Shown: one piece after another, positions 10,859 through 22,547 of the stretch
Numbering within the stretch: the stretch's first letter is position 1
Layout of the letters: the number at the start of each line of letters is the position of its first letter
NCBI RefSeq assembly: GCF_023278565.1
Contig: NC_064679.1
Coordinates: 4,712,001 to 4,776,000, forward strand
Origin: Colletotrichum lupini
Taxonomy: Eukaryota; Ascomycota; Sordariomycetes; Glomerellales; Glomerellaceae
DNA: 64,000 nucleotides
Direction of reading: 5' to 3'
Position numbers and translations under genes: made by a program
The notes under the pieces: generated by a model
What the model was told of the DNA's origin: nothing
Databases searched by the model: none
Seen by the model: only the letters and a program-made list of their open reading frames with translations

Positions 10859-13134
10859 ATGGAAGAAGGAGAGGGCCCCCGAACCCCGGATTTGATTGAC
10901 TGGACTCGACCACTGTCACCATGGGGTGATGGAGATTCGATGACGCGTGCCGCCAACGCCAACGACGAGCCCGATTTAGAGGCAGAGCAGCATGTCTCTG
11001 TCAGCGCCACCGCCAGCGTGAGCGTGAGCACTGAGGTGCCGCCCTCCGTGTATTTTACGATACACCGGTAAGTTTGAGGGTTTTTGCTGCCCCCATATCG
11101 GAATACCCGTAGCTGATGGAGGAAAAAAAACAGAATCAGGCGACTTGTACTTGCAAGCATTGGTATGAGTAGCCGTTATTTCAATTGCCGATTTCCACTA
11201 ACAATAATCCCAGATGACCCCTACACCCTAGATCAGCTCCGTGAGCCTAGGATGAACTCATTGGTTGTCCGACCTCTGGTAGATCGCCTATACGATCCTG
11301 ACGATCCAACGGTCGGTATGTTTATTGCTTGTAAACTTTGATCTAGCCAAGACGGCAGAGCTGATCCGTAAAAGTGTACTGCCTCCTCGCCAATCGGATT
11401 CAGTTTCTCAGACAACACATTAGCACCGCTCATCATACTGTTAATGTTGCGCGTGCGACTCTCTGCGAACTCGTCGCAAGTCGAGTACTACGTCGATATC
11501 ACGAAGACCACCCAGGCCAGATAGGCTTACTCATCCTGGCACATATCCTCGTCGAAGGGTTCGACCCATTCCAAGGTGCTCCCGAGGAAGTTGAGAGCGA
11601 ATGCAGGCAAGCCCAGTGGCCTATTCAGCGTCGAGACGGCCATGAGAGAAAGCTCACGACTTTGGAACTGGCCATCATTTCCGAAAGCAAACTCTTCCTG
11701 AGTTCTTCAGCCTGCCAAAGGCTCGTCGACGCGGTTTGGCAAGGGGTCGTCACTTATACCCCCCTGTCGTTTGTCGACATCCTCCCGGATCATTACGAGT
11801 ATGCCTCGGTTTCGCTATACGAGCCACATAGGGCACCGTTACTAGACGATAGACGCCTCATCGTACCGTGGATCAGACAGGTGACTGAGCTGTTCCAGTT
11901 CGTCACTCTCGTCGGCCTGTATCTCTTGACAATGGTATACCGGAGTAGCCCTACGATCAGTGGATGGGAATGTCTGTTTGCCGTCTACACGGCCGGGTGG
12001 ACTCTTAACGAGTTCGCGGCAATCATTGAGCATGGCTGGGCAGTCCACTCACAGACTCTGTGGTCTTTTCTTGATATCACGTTCAGCTTCATATTCAGCT
12101 GCTACATCTTCGCTCGGTTGTATGACGTCTTGGCGTATGGTGGCGTCATCGCTGACGGCTACGGGGTGCATATTCTCTGCTTGGCAGCTCCTGTACTACT
12201 TACCCGCGTGGCCTTTACGATCATGCCGGACAATATTGTTTTCATCGCCATGCACGCCATGATGAAGGATTTCACCCGCCTAACCTTCATCTCAATATGG
12301 TGCTTCATGGGTTTCTTCCTGTCCCTGCAATGGCTGATCGGTAGCAACGAAACGGCGACCAGCGGAAGCGGTCAACCTGCCTTAAACTGGTACGATACCT
12401 GCAAGTGGCTCATCTGGACGTGGTTCGGCTTGGATGGCACTGGGATTGACCGCTCTGATGAGTTCCACCCCATTCTGGGGCCAGCTCTGATGATTGCATT
12501 TGCATTTCTTGGCAATATCCTCTTCCTCACGATCCTGGTCGCGCTGTTGAGTAATACCTTCTCAAAGCTCATCGCTGACGCGCCTGCGGAGATCCAATTT
12601 CGACGAGCTGTACTCACCTTCGCCGGTGTGAAAAGCGACTCAATCTTTGCTTACCCCCCACCGTTCAACTTGATGGCCATCGCGATCCTCCTCCCGCTCA
12701 AGTCTGTTCTCAGCCCGCGGTCGTTCCATGATCTGAACATCTCTGTCATCCGAACATTGAACGCGCCAGCGCTCCTCATCATTAGCGCTCTGGAACGCCG
12801 CCGCCTCGCTCACCCCCGACGCGCACGGTCGCAGTCTTTGCTGAACTGGAGCTTCAGTGGGTTCAACCCGCACGGAGACATTCAGGCCGTTTTCAAGGTG
12901 GAGCGAGAGCTGGAGGAATTGGATAACCTGAGCGATGTCGGCTTCGCGGAGAGTGAGCTCGGGTCACGAGTATCGTGGGATGTGAATAGGTCAGGATCGC
13001 GGCGGAGAATGGCGAGGAGAAGGCGGCCTGGGAGAATGGTGTCTCCCATTAGTGTAGTGTTCCCGTTGCCGAGTGTCCAACGGGCTGGGACAAACGAGTT
13101 TGAGCCGTTGTCCGGATCGCCTGCCAGGCCGTAG
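10859..13134 (+). CDS. Yvc1/TRP-like cation channel
   Basis: This is a fungal polytopic channel of the Yvc1-related, Ca2+-permeable, TRP-like family, acting at the vacuole or another membrane. Four exons: 10859-11067, 11134-11162, 11214-11315 and 11375-13134, all with GT-AG introns and consistent phase, giving 699 aa. Exon 2 encodes only about ten residues. The N-terminal cytosolic domain shows VYCLLANRIQFL, TLCELVASRVLRRYHED and LVEGFDPFQGAPEEV, and the family block YTPLSFVDILPDHY. About six hydrophobic segments follow from FQFVTLVGLYLLTMVY to MIAFAFLGNILFLTILVALLSNTF, with a pore-like region around WTWFGLDGTG. The C-terminus is basic and low-complexity. The start at 10859 is the first ATG in frame; a later start cannot be excluded. 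No disruption is seen. Confidence 0.88.
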
Positions 13135-14537
13135 TTCCGTCAAGTGGTCAGTCACGGCACTCAGAATACCGACACATATTAACTGTTACGTGGCTTGGTT
13201 TGGGGACGGGGAGATAGGGTTGCAGCGGCCCCGGATAGGAACTGGCGATAACCCCCGGCGCGTCGGGCCCGGGGAAGGGATTACCAAAAGGAGATTTAAT
13301 TGCATGCTGCAGGCTAGAGTCGTTGGCTAGATCTGAGCCTCAATACGAAAAGTACAAAGCCCGCGTATATTGAATGCTTGTTGTAGTTGGTCTCGATTGA
13401 CCGCCTCTCATAGAGTTTGCGGTTGGAAATTGCCATTTCTTTGTCTTTGCTGTTCAGGTAATCAATTACTACTCAAGGGGCGGTTGACAACGCAGCCTAG
13501 GTTGTTTATTCTCAGGGGCTGATCAGGTAAACTACTACGCAAACTCAAAGGCCGTGAGTACTATAATCGAGTCAACTCCATGTCGATCTGTTTGTGCAAA
13601 TTGAGGGGAGTTTCAGATAGTATCCACCGGCTGCCGGTCTGTCCGCCAAGGCATCTCTGAACAATGCTGGTGATGCTATCCCTGGAAGAATTAGAAAACA
13701 GTGCCAGTCCTTGGAAGTGATAATCAAACAAACTTTGCAAACTGGTTCGACTGCGCATTTCCGAGAATCTGCGCGGCGGGCGGCCGCACCACACGCCTTC
13801 CGCAGGGCAAACCGAGCTCGGAGAAAACCTGCCCAACGTTTAAATAGCAAAAACCTTGCTGAGAGATTTCTGTTTGCGAGCATTGAACCGAGCTGCAGAG
13901 CAATGCACTTTGGGCCTAGTCTCAATAACTGCACGGTGAGCAACACGAGGGGTAAAAAACAAAACTGGCATCTTGTTTGTTGCTGTTCACCGTCAAAGAC
14001 TCGAAGCGAGGCGGTAAATCTCGAAAACGTGGCGCAACACTAGAGCGTTTACCCGCGGACGTCCACCAATAAAGAAATAATTTTGGAGCTTGGCCACCTC
14101 CTAAAGCTTGACTCGTGATCCCCTCAGGATTAGTTAGCCAAGAGCCGCAACGAGCCCCGGGAGGAAAGGAAACTAAATAAGGGTGCTTGGCAGCTTTCGA
14201 GTGACACAGGAGACGCCATTGGAGGAATGTTCGATCTGAAGTCTCCGTCCTGCACTCCGCATGCAAGCCCTTCCCTGCACCAAGTGCCGTGGTCCCGCTG
14301 GTGTAATTGGATGTAACCCTATCGAAGGCCTTCAGATGAACGCAATCGACTAGAGCGCAAGGACGAGGTCTTTGGCAAGACCAGCAGACCAGGGAAAAGG
14401 TATCTGTCCCAGAGCTTCGGTTCTGGGTTTTCCAGAGTTACTTGGTGAATAAATACACTGCGGCTTTCCCCTTGTTTTGAGGTTACAACGTCCCTGCCCA
14501 CTCTATTCTGTCTTTACCTTCTTCTATACACTCTTTC
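13135..14537. other. Intergenic with pectinesterase promoter
   Basis: This 1.4-kb spacer has no supported gene; overlapping short frames on both strands look like noise. Its right end contains AATAAATAC at 14448-14456, about 85 bp before the pectinesterase ATG, a reasonable TATA-like element. Confidence 0.45.
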
Positions 14538-15587
14538 ATGATGGTTGCCTTTCTCCAACTTCTTACATTCGCCGTGGCAGTCGTCGCAGCTCCGGCCGAG
14601 GTTTCCCTCGACGTCGGCCTCGGTGGCAAGAACTGCGATGGCAAGTTCGCCAGAACCCGCCCTTCTTCCAACTCGCTGGTCGTCGATGCTTCCGGCAAGC
14701 AACCTAACAGCTACCCCACGCTTAACAGCGCCGTCGCCGCACTGAAGAACGTCACCGACGATCAGAGCATCTTCATCATGCCCGGCACCTACACCGAGCA
14801 GGTCCGCATCCCCAACTACCTCGGCAACCTCGTCATCCAAGGATACACTTGCGACTCCCGCGACTACGCCGATAATCAGGCCACCCTCACAAACAACCTC
14901 TCCCGCACCATGGCCAACCTCACTAGCAACGACCAGACCGCCACTCTCCGCCTCTGGGGAGATAACATCAAGATTTACAACCTCAACATTGCCAACACTT
15001 TTGGTCAGGCCGATAAGAATGGCATGGCGCTGGCTGTCAGCGCACAGAAGACCAATCTCGGCTTCTATGCTTGCAAGATTACCGGATACCAGGACACCGT
15101 CTACGCCAACGAGGGTAGACAGATCTACGCAAAGACCCTCATCAACGGCGCCGTCGACTTCATCTTTGGACTGCGCGCCGCAGCCTGGTTCGAGAAGTGC
15201 GACATTCAGACCATCGGAAAAGGCTACATCACCGCCAACGGCCGCCATGCAGCCAACAACACTTCATTCTACGTCTTCAACAAGGCCAACATCACTGGCA
15301 CCAGCGGAACTGCCTCCGTCACCCTCGGTCGTCCGTGGAGACCGTTCTCCCGTGTCGTCTTCCAGCACAGCGAGATGAGCGATGTCGTTGCGCCGATTGG
15401 CTGGTCTATCTGGGACAAGACACAGAGCACGGCCAATGTCTACTTCAAGGAGTTTGAGAACACGGGTCCCGGTGCGGCAGGTGTAAGGGCTAACTTCAGC
15501 TCCACGCTTACCAAGGCTGTTCAGGACGTCGAACTTCTCGGCGAGGGGTTCAAGAAGGAGTGGTGGGTTGACGCTTCGTACCTGTAA
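14538..15587 (+). CDS. Secreted pectinesterase (pectin methylesterase, CE8)
   Basis: This enzyme demethylates cell-wall pectin outside the cell, releasing methanol and exposing pectate to lyases and polygalacturonases. It is intronless, 349 aa, close to the usual fungal length. The N-terminus MMVAFLQLLTFAVAVVAAPA is a signal peptide; a start at the second ATG (14541) is equally possible. CE8 signatures in order: GTYTEQV, GYQDTVYA (catalytic Asp after Gln), GAVDFIFG (second Asp) and LGRPWRPFSRVVF (Arg). At the place of the QAVAL motif the protein reads MALAV, so the conserved Gln of the oxyanion hole seems replaced by Met. Several N-glycosylation sequons (NVT, NLS, NLT, NNTS, NIT) are present. 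The C-terminus EGFKKEWWVDASYL is family-typical. A plant-associated lifestyle is implied. Confidence 0.93.
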   Translation: MMVAFLQLLTFAVAVVAAPAEVSLDVGLGGKNCDGKFARTRPSSNSLVVDASGKQPNSYPTLNSAVAALKNVTDDQSIFIMPGTYTEQVRIPNYLGNLVIQGYTCDSRDYADNQATLTNNLSRTMANLTSNDQTATLRLWGDNIKIYNLNIANTFGQADKNGMALAVSAQKTNLGFYACKITGYQDTVYANEGRQIYAKTLINGAVDFIFGLRAAAWFEKCDIQTIGKGYITANGRHAANNTSFYVFNKANITGTSGTASVTLGRPWRPFSRVVFQHSEMSDVVAPIGWSIWDKTQSTANVYFKEFENTGPGAAGVRANFSSTLTKAVQDVELLGEGFKKEWWVDASYL

Positions 15588-17250
15588 ACAGAAATCATTC
15601 TTTTAACAGCGTAGCATACTTTATTATACCAAAAGTTTAGTTTGCCTGAGATAGACTACTACTACCACGGACTTCAATCCCAGAACGCCGACGGGAATAA
15701 TTCTCATCGTCTCTTGAGTGTACTTGATCTACGCACGATCAGTGATGTGTATGTGACTACCTACCACTCTAAGACTACCTACCACTCTAAGAAGCTTCGG
15801 GCATCTACCTAGGCGCTGAAATTTGTGGTATATGTACTTGCCGAGAGCGATATCTTCTTGTTCTTCGTCAAGAGTTCCTCTCGTAGAAGGCGGGCCTGGC
15901 TAAACTGTTTTCTTCGGATTCGGTGTGGATGCAGACTTTGTCACCGGCCAACGGGTTGGGTACCACGCGTGACACCGTGCGGGTCATACTCATACTTATC
16001 TACATGTAGTTACAGTCAAAGCTACGTGCAAGCTTCCAGCTTTTACTTGCTGGTCATCATGTTCCCTCTTACATACAGTACTTACCTCATGAATCGTTAT
16101 CCGTGTCACTCACCAGTGGCTGCATGTTTGCACATGTCGCCGATGTTGTCGACCTGTTCCTTCTTCGAGCGTCAAATTTGATGTTCAGGCATCTGATTGG
16201 GCTCGTCTTATATCTCAACCGCTGAACACCTAGACTTTCGCGCCATGGCACGTGAAGCTGAAAGCTTGTAGTTCGTCTAGGCAGGGTGTGACTACGGAGA
16301 TCAAGAACGATAGCAATGACTGTGTAATAGCATTCACAGGCAAGCCGTCGTATTTTTCTGGTTGAGCAGAGTGCTCCCATCACATTGTCTGAGGGCATCT
16401 GCAGGCACCTGCGCAAAAAGCTCATGTCCGCACGTTCATGCGTAGCACTTTGGTTGAGAGAACTGATTCACGATCTCGCGTTTTCGGCCCACGCCGATGC
16501 TAGGCAACCGAATTCATGACAACCGCCTTCCAGATACGGAAATCTTCAAATAAGCAATCGGGCCCTAACACCAAAGTCCCTCCGAGGATCCATCGCTGAG
16601 GCCCTACGAGGCTAAAGTAGATGGGGTGCCCACAGATGTGGTGGGTCGATGTAAGCATATTATGGAAAGGCACGAGCCGTGATCCGAATGACCCTAGGCA
16701 GTTCGACATGTTATCCGCTAGGTTCATGGTGTCCACGACCTCAAATACCGTCGTTTTCGTTCCACAAAGCTAGGCGGTGATATTAGGTTCGAGCTTGGCC
16801 TACTCAATATCTAGGAAAATGAACAGGTTGTTGTTAATCGAAAGAGCTTCGAAGCTCGGTAGCTGAATCTGGCTTTATGATGTTGATAGTAAGGAAGAGC
16901 TCCGCAGTCTATGAGGCTAGATGATTAGAGTCAAATTCTCTGCCAAGATTATCGAGGGTCTCGTATTGGCCCACCGGGAAGGAATGCGTCGAAAGTCCCT
17001 GTCAGGTTTAAATCCTTCCGGTCATATTGAGAAAACGGGACCTGATCTCACACCCGGCTAACCGGCATGCGGGGCAGGTTCATGCCGCAACGGGGCACTC
17101 GCCCGAAGGATCAGCATACATCGATCGAAAGAAGCTCAGTCAGACTTTTTAATACTTAGTGTCCGGGGGTTCTCGGTATCAACTTCAGTGATACTTCCTT
17201 AGGGCTGCAAACTCCCTTCGGCGGAGAAATCCCTACGGTACCTGCACACG
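15588..17250. other. Intergenic, nothing coding recognised
   Basis: About 1.66 kb without a supported gene. It contains the short tandem duplication at 15755-15790, listed separately. Confidence 0.45.
15755..15790. repeat. Perfect 18-bp tandem duplication
   Basis: GACTACCTACCACTCTAA occurs twice back to back (15755-15772 and 15773-15790) without a mismatch, about 170 bp after the pectinesterase stop codon. It looks like a recent slippage or duplication event in non-coding DNA. Confidence 0.85.
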
Positions 17251-17714
17251 ATGGTAGACATGCGCCTATTTTGGCGCTATCTTGAGTGGGTCGCTCGAAC
17301 TGAAGCTGACGATTGTGAGTCCAAACCTGTCAGAAGTTGTTTGATGCGTATAGCAAAGACTGGCAACTGATGGTGTAGCAGGGCTTTTTCTAACAAGCCT
17401 CATCACAACGCTCTACCTGCTCTACGTTGCCTGCACAACTGGCGTGCGATTCAAGAAAATCAGTTAGTTCACTCGCGACTCGCAACACTCATTGTATCAA
17501 CCAGACTGATTCATCACTAGTCGGATGGGTCTTTCTTGGGTTTGTAGAGTCGATGGTCTTGTTTATCCGAGGTAACCGCGAAGGTCTAGACTTAGCAGAC
17601 AAGCAACGGCTATTGTTTCTGTGGGCTGGTCAGCTGTTCACTTGTTTTGTCCTCTTTTTGTGGTCATTGCAGGACTCGAGTTTGGAACTGGACGAATCCC
17701 TGAAGAAAGGCTGA
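17251..17714 (+). CDS. Hypothetical small membrane protein, three exons
   Basis: No single frame shows this gene; it appears on splicing 17251-17314, 17382-17462 and 17521-17714, giving 112 aa in phase. Intron 1 is GTGAGT...TAGCAG and intron 2 GTTAGT...CACTAG. The protein starts MVDMRLFWRYLEWVARTEAD. Three hydrophobic segments follow: DWLFLTSLITTLYLLYVACT, IIGWVFLGFVESMVLFI and LLFLWAGQLFTCFVLFLWSL. An acidic-basic tail ends LDESLKKG. The DDWLFL motif after the first helix and the aromatic third helix faintly recall the fungal SAT4/rhodopsin-like family, but the protein is far too short, so it could be a remnant. Intron 1 ends in a tandem TAG-CAG acceptor, allowing a one-residue variant. I do not recognise a function. 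Confidence 0.5.
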
Positions 17715-18605
17715 GAAGGTAGCTGTAAAACCATGGAGCTCATCCATCGGCTGAGACAGATTGTAGTACGATCAATGGCCGAGATGGCTTTGGTATTGGT
17801 GGACGGTGTTGGTGCCGAGATGGAACGTATTGGCACCCTTCAGAGCCCGATGGACTTTGAAACCAAATCATAAGCTTGAATTGGTTCTTTCATAAGACAA
17901 GGGCTTATTGGGTGCATGGAGCCGGTTGGAGCGTACCAAAGCATTCATGTCTAACCAATGTATCTAACATCCTACCGTGAGCGTTCTCAGGGATACCTGC
18001 AGTGATCTCATCTCGAAGACTTCCTCGAATTTCATGGTTCCGGCACTCTCTAATCGCCGTAGGAGTCCCCGGGGCTCGAAAGCAGGCTTGCCATTCTCAA
18101 AGGAATTTCCCAGATCTTGCTATGAGAAATACTCATTCTTGTACCTGTCAGCATGGTGTTGTATTGTGTACGGCAAATCGGCAATGTTTCTGGAATGGTC
18201 AAGTGTGCCAGTTCAACATTAAACCGGGTCTCTATGTGGTCAGCGGCTAGTCGGCAGCACCCGACTACTTTTCGGCGGGGAAACATGGATCATCTCCTGA
18301 CTTCGAGCAACGAGAACTTCAACTGCCCCTTGCAGGACTATCCGTCACTAGTAAGCATGCAGGTTATCTTCTGTGACTGCCTGGAAGTGTGGGACTTACA
18401 CCCCAAGACCTGAGGAGGATTGTCTCGATGCTGATATTGTGAGCTGGTACGATGCGGGCGGAACTTTGGTACTGCTATGAATTGATCAAAAGGTTATAAA
18501 AGCAATGACCTACCTACTCCAAGGGTCACAATCTCAACTCAGACAGACTCTACCAAGCCAAGGCTTTCAAATCATCCCTTTATCTTCCAATCTTATCACT
18601 TCAGA
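17715..18605. other. Intergenic with promoter of the secreted preproprotein gene
   Basis: This 891-bp spacer has no convincing frame. TATAAAAG at 18495-18502 lies about 104 bp before the next ATG and is a good TATA box. Confidence 0.5.
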
Positions 18606-19472
18606 ATGTTCTTTCTCCCAATTCTCGCATCTCTGCTGGGCAGCGCCATCGCTCATCCTGTGGTCAGCGATGTCACAGCTCTGGAGGTTCGTGAAGTGGG
18701 CATGAGTCCTGTCTCTCCTCTGACTGCCCGTGCAGAGTGCTCGACTCTCTCAACTGTCATTGAGCAGATCGGCACCAGCAGCGAGGTCGCCATGTATGCC
18801 ACCACCGGTGGCCTCACTGCCCTGTACGTTTGCAGACGTATCAACGGGCGTGAATGCGACACTCTTGCCAGCGCCATCGCCGCCGGTGTTGCAAGCATCT
18901 TCCTGATCCTGCAGAGATCTGGTGCCATCTCCGCCCGTGATGGCAGCACTGAGTCCCTCGTCGACTTCCTCACCCGGGAGCTTGCCGCCGATGGCTCTAC
19001 CTTCCAGTCAATCACCGACGCTACCCCCCACCTGCTCGCTCGCTATGACTCTGACGAGCGTACCCCTCAGTCTGTCGCCAGCGTTCACGGTCTCAACTTC
19101 CTCAACACCACTCTGAACCTGGACGTCTACGACTTTGGCGACGGCGAGGGTCACATCTACCTTCCCTTCGATGAAGAGCAGGAGCCCATCACCAAGCGCA
19201 TGGAGAAGCGTGCATCTGCCCCTGGCTTCAAAATCGCTTACACCACCCGTCTCCAATCCAAGCTCACTCGCGCTCATCAAATTGAGATTTCCCAGCGTCT
19301 TGCTACCTACTGGAACACCCGTGCCAGCTGCTGCAGCCTTCACGATCTCATTGGCTTCGTCAAGACTGACCACACTGCCAACTTTTACTATCGAATCATC
19401 CCTGAGACGGTTAACTTTGGCCTCAATTACGAGTCTGTTGACATTTGTGGTGGCATGGCTGGCTACTTGTAA
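18606..19472 (+). CDS. Secreted preproprotein with kexin site (killer-preprotoxin-like or effector-like architecture)
   Basis: Intronless, 288 aa. The N-terminus MFFLPILASLLGSAIAHP is a signal peptide. A helical middle part has a hydrophobic stretch (about residues 80-105, ending SAIAAGVASIFLILQ). A dibasic kexin cluster lies about residues 198-204 (KRMEKR), releasing a mature C-terminal domain of about 85 residues. That domain has an adjacent Cys pair and a later single Cys near its end; two more Cys in the middle part could pair across the cleavage site. This plan (signal, hydrophobic pro-part, KR cleavage, Cys-linked C-terminal chain) resembles yeast killer preprotoxins as well as other kexin-processed secreted proteins. 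I do not recognise the C-terminal domain, so toxin activity is only a hypothesis. A TATAAAAG box lies 104 bp upstream. Two genes for secreted proteins follow. Confidence 0.7.
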   Translation: MFFLPILASLLGSAIAHPVVSDVTALEVREVGMSPVSPLTARAECSTLSTVIEQIGTSSEVAMYATTGGLTALYVCRRINGRECDTLASAIAAGVASIFLILQRSGAISARDGSTESLVDFLTRELAADGSTFQSITDATPHLLARYDSDERTPQSVASVHGLNFLNTTLNLDVYDFGDGEGHIYLPFDEEQEPITKRMEKRASAPGFKIAYTTRLQSKLTRAHQIEISQRLATYWNTRASCCSLHDLIGFVKTDHTANFYYRIIPETVNFGLNYESVDICGGMAGYL

Positions 19473-20023
19473 GTGCGAATGGGTCACGTTCTGTTGCAAG
19501 ATTTCTTGTGCAAAGCTTCTTTGTTGGAGGAATAAAATATTACCCTGAGAGATGATGATTGGTGGACTTTCACTAGATGTATAACATTTGGGACACAATA
19601 CTTGGCGGAACTTTGGCTGTTATAGTGAAGAGTGGCAAAGACTGTAACAAGGTACTGTTAAATCTCGTAATACGATGTCCTAAGACTATAATACGATGTG
19701 TTTTTACCTGAGAAGAGAATAATTTGAATAGTTTGGTCGCTGGCATTTGAAGACTTGTCATCGTCATAGACGTAATCACATAATGACTAGAGACTAGGTC
19801 TATTGCCGTGTATATCCACCTGTGAACGGTTTCTCAATAGAGCGGAAATTTGAGATAGGCTGGGTACGGATGTATTGATTTTATCCAGCAGTTTACGGCA
19901 TAAAAGGCCCGGATACATTTCGAAACAATCCTTCTTATTTACAGTTGTGTATTTAACACAAGAACTATATACAAAGCAGTATTATGATAATGTAGAGTGA
20001 GCGACACCTGCCTGCAACTTTAA
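19473..20023. other. Convergent intergenic region
   Basis: This 551-bp spacer lies between two convergent genes and should hold both 3' untranslated regions. No gene or repeat is recognised. Confidence 0.5.
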
Positions 20024-21821
20024 TTATGTAGCCGGGTACGTCTTCTCGACTACCACCCCGCATGGGTAGTTGTCCTTCCCAACCTGACTTCCAGCAATGT
20101 TCATCAGTGTATTCCACAGACTCGTGCATACAGGGAGGGAAAAGAAACCGGGTGTCTGGACGCCTCCGGTCCACATGAGCTGATCCACGCCTCCGGCACT
20201 ATCGTCCAGGGAGACGGTGTAGCCATTTCGATTCCCGTTGCTCAGATAGCCGCCGTATGAGCTGATGACAATATCTTCCAAGGTAATACCACCCCAGTTC
20301 TTGCCGTCGAGCACGTCGTGGGTGGCACCCGCCATCAGCTGGAAGGGCGGGTCAGAGTCTGGGAGACCAGGCGTATCGGCTTGCACGTCGACTCGGTAGG
20401 TACCGACGGTCAGAACGTAGAACTGATTGCCGTTCCAGCATACACCAGCCTTATCATGTGTTTCTTGCGTCATGTAGGGGTTCAGAGTGTTGGGCATGGT
20501 GTTGGAACACGCGTCACCGGTTTTGCTATAGGTCAATGTCTGTTAGCCGTGCTTTTCGTTCGGCCTGTGCGGAACCAGCGATGCGGCAAAGAATGCCTTG
20601 GTGGAATATCAACTTACAGCACAAAAGGCGTGTAAGCAGCAGGCGCTACTTGCCACGCAATGGGAATCATCTGTCCGAACATGATGGTCTCGACCACGTT
20701 AACCATGCCGGAGAGATTAATGTCGACCGGCAGCGTGTTCATCATGCCGTCTCTGATAAAAGACTCAAGCATGCCTATGGTGGTGCTATTCGACCCGGAG
20801 AAGATCTCGGACAAATAGTCCTCTTGCGTCTTCTTCCATACGTCGAACAATGCGCCCATCGCAGAGGTCAAATCATTTTGCACGCTCGCAGAGTCTTTGG
20901 CACTATTCCGCGACAATTAGTTTACTGTCCTTGGAAACTCCGCATGACACAGAACTTACGATTCCGTGTTGTCTTTTCCCAGAGCAAATGAGGCGGATAT
21001 GGCGCTGTTGAACGTGTCTTTAGCGAACCCGAAATTGTTGCCCGCAAATATCGCGGCATCCTTGATGACTTTGATAGATCATATTAGCTCACTCTTCACA
21101 ACAAGAGTTCAGCTAGGCATACCGATATTCCACAAGCCAGCTGATGCCATGCCGATGCCAAATGCCATCACATCCAGTATAGTCTTAATGAGAGTCGACT
21201 GATCATCTGCCTTCAGCTGAGGTGCGAATGTAGATGTGAAATCTCCCATGGCGGCAGATATGCTCAACTGCGCATCTTGAAGTGCCTCGTGGTATTTTTG
21301 GTACACCTTGCCGTCAACGTGTTAGCCGACTAGATCGTTCAAGATTGGAATTTTGGGTGCGTCTTACATCGTGTAGTTTGGAGAAGGAGTTGAGGAGAAG
21401 GAATCTGCGCACGTTATCAGGTCAGAACCTTCTCAGGAAGACTACCAGTTCGAATTGACGCAGACTGGACTTACCCTGCTGGGTGCTTTGTATCGGCACA
21501 CTGAACCGTAGTTGAGCATGGTGTGTTGACAGGATCTTGGCAATCCCAACCCTCCGGTCCGCCGTAAAAATCGCTGATAAATGCTGGAAACTTGAGCTGG
21601 GCTGAAGTTGTTCCTGGTTTGTAGACTTGCCATGCAGCAACAGCTTCTTTCCACGAAGTATTCGTGTCAGCTGATGCCCACCGGACATTAGCCAGAACCT
21701 TTGCGTCGGTGACATTGGCGTCGGAGCATGTAGTTTGCTCCCATTTATCAGTACGCGTCCAAAGAGCGGTAGGGATTGCATGGGCGTTGGACGCCAGAAG
21801 AAGGAAGGCTAAGTTTCGCAT
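20024..21821 (-). CDS. Secreted protein resembling the C-terminal region of fungal GH18 chitinase-like proteins
   Basis: Six exons on the minus strand: 21821-21475, 21404-21368, 21306-21123, 21068-20960, 20902-20618 and 20525-20024. All introns are GT-AG and phases agree, giving 487 aa. MRNLAFLLLASNAHA is a signal peptide. Exon 2 encodes FLLLNSFSKLHD. A long helical part follows (MYQKYHEALQDAQ-like heptads, then DVMAFGIGMASAGLWN), then a C-terminal Cys-containing part (NGNQFYVLTVG, CTSLWNTLMNIAGSQV). The helical block resembles, from memory, the region after the catalytic domain in large fungal LysM-GH18 chitinases related to the yeast zymocin alpha subunit; no GH18 DXXDXDXE motif is present, so no catalysis is expected. 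The last acceptor was chosen at CTATAG (20526) because the upstream AG sites give stops. Confidence 0.65.
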
Positions 21822-22547
21822 TGTATTGTTTGATGTGGTAGTGAATGTGGCGATGCTGTGATACCAAAGGTTCTTGTTGCGTTCCTGGAGTGTCTAGATA
21901 GTAATACTTGCACGGTATTGGTGTCGCCTGGGGACAATAATGGGCCAGGGGAACCTGTGGAGGGCTTGGAGATTCCCATGGTGACACTTTGATCACTTGA
22001 AGGTCAGTGATAATCATTTGGAAATATGATTTGGGACGGAACAAGCTTTTAATATATCAGAGTTATTTACCTTACCTAGCAGGCGCGCAGCACGTTTTCT
22101 GAACTGAGTCATTGCCGCAAATAATCGCAGGAGGATTTTCAAGCACGTGGGCCCTCAAGTGGTCAACATAACAAAGATTATGGGCAAACAGCAAATTTTC
22201 TGCCCTTTGCTCTCATTATAGTACGGGATGTCGGCATGGTTGGCCCCAATGGCCCCCGGTGCTATCCTCATTTGCGAATCACACTGCGTGTCTGTAAGGA
22301 ACTTTCAGCACTGTCGTCTTTCCAGGTTTTCCGATATCTGATGTGTCAATAAGCAGGAGTCTTAGCTTTCCAAGTCGAAAGCATCACCCATCTTCTATTA
22401 CCTCGTCGACTGGCTGCAGGAGTTCTACTTGAAGACAAACCACAGAGTTTCCAAACAACAGCTTTAAGATATCTTTCAGAACCTGAACTCCCGCATCTCC
22501 CTTGTAAAAGCGACCTCAGGCGTGAGAGCCAATAGTCGTCACTCACA
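21822..22547. other. Divergent promoter region
   Basis: This 726-bp spacer lies between two divergently transcribed secreted-protein genes, so shared regulation is possible. No gene is recognised inside it. Confidence 0.5.

Noticed and set aside
14514..15248. 244-codon Val/Gly-rich frame antisense to the pectinesterase
   Set aside because: A long open frame opposite a GC-rich coding sequence, with no motifs of its own.
19008..19598. 196-codon frame antisense to the secreted preproprotein
   Set aside because: Overlaps a better-supported gene and shows no domain or signal.
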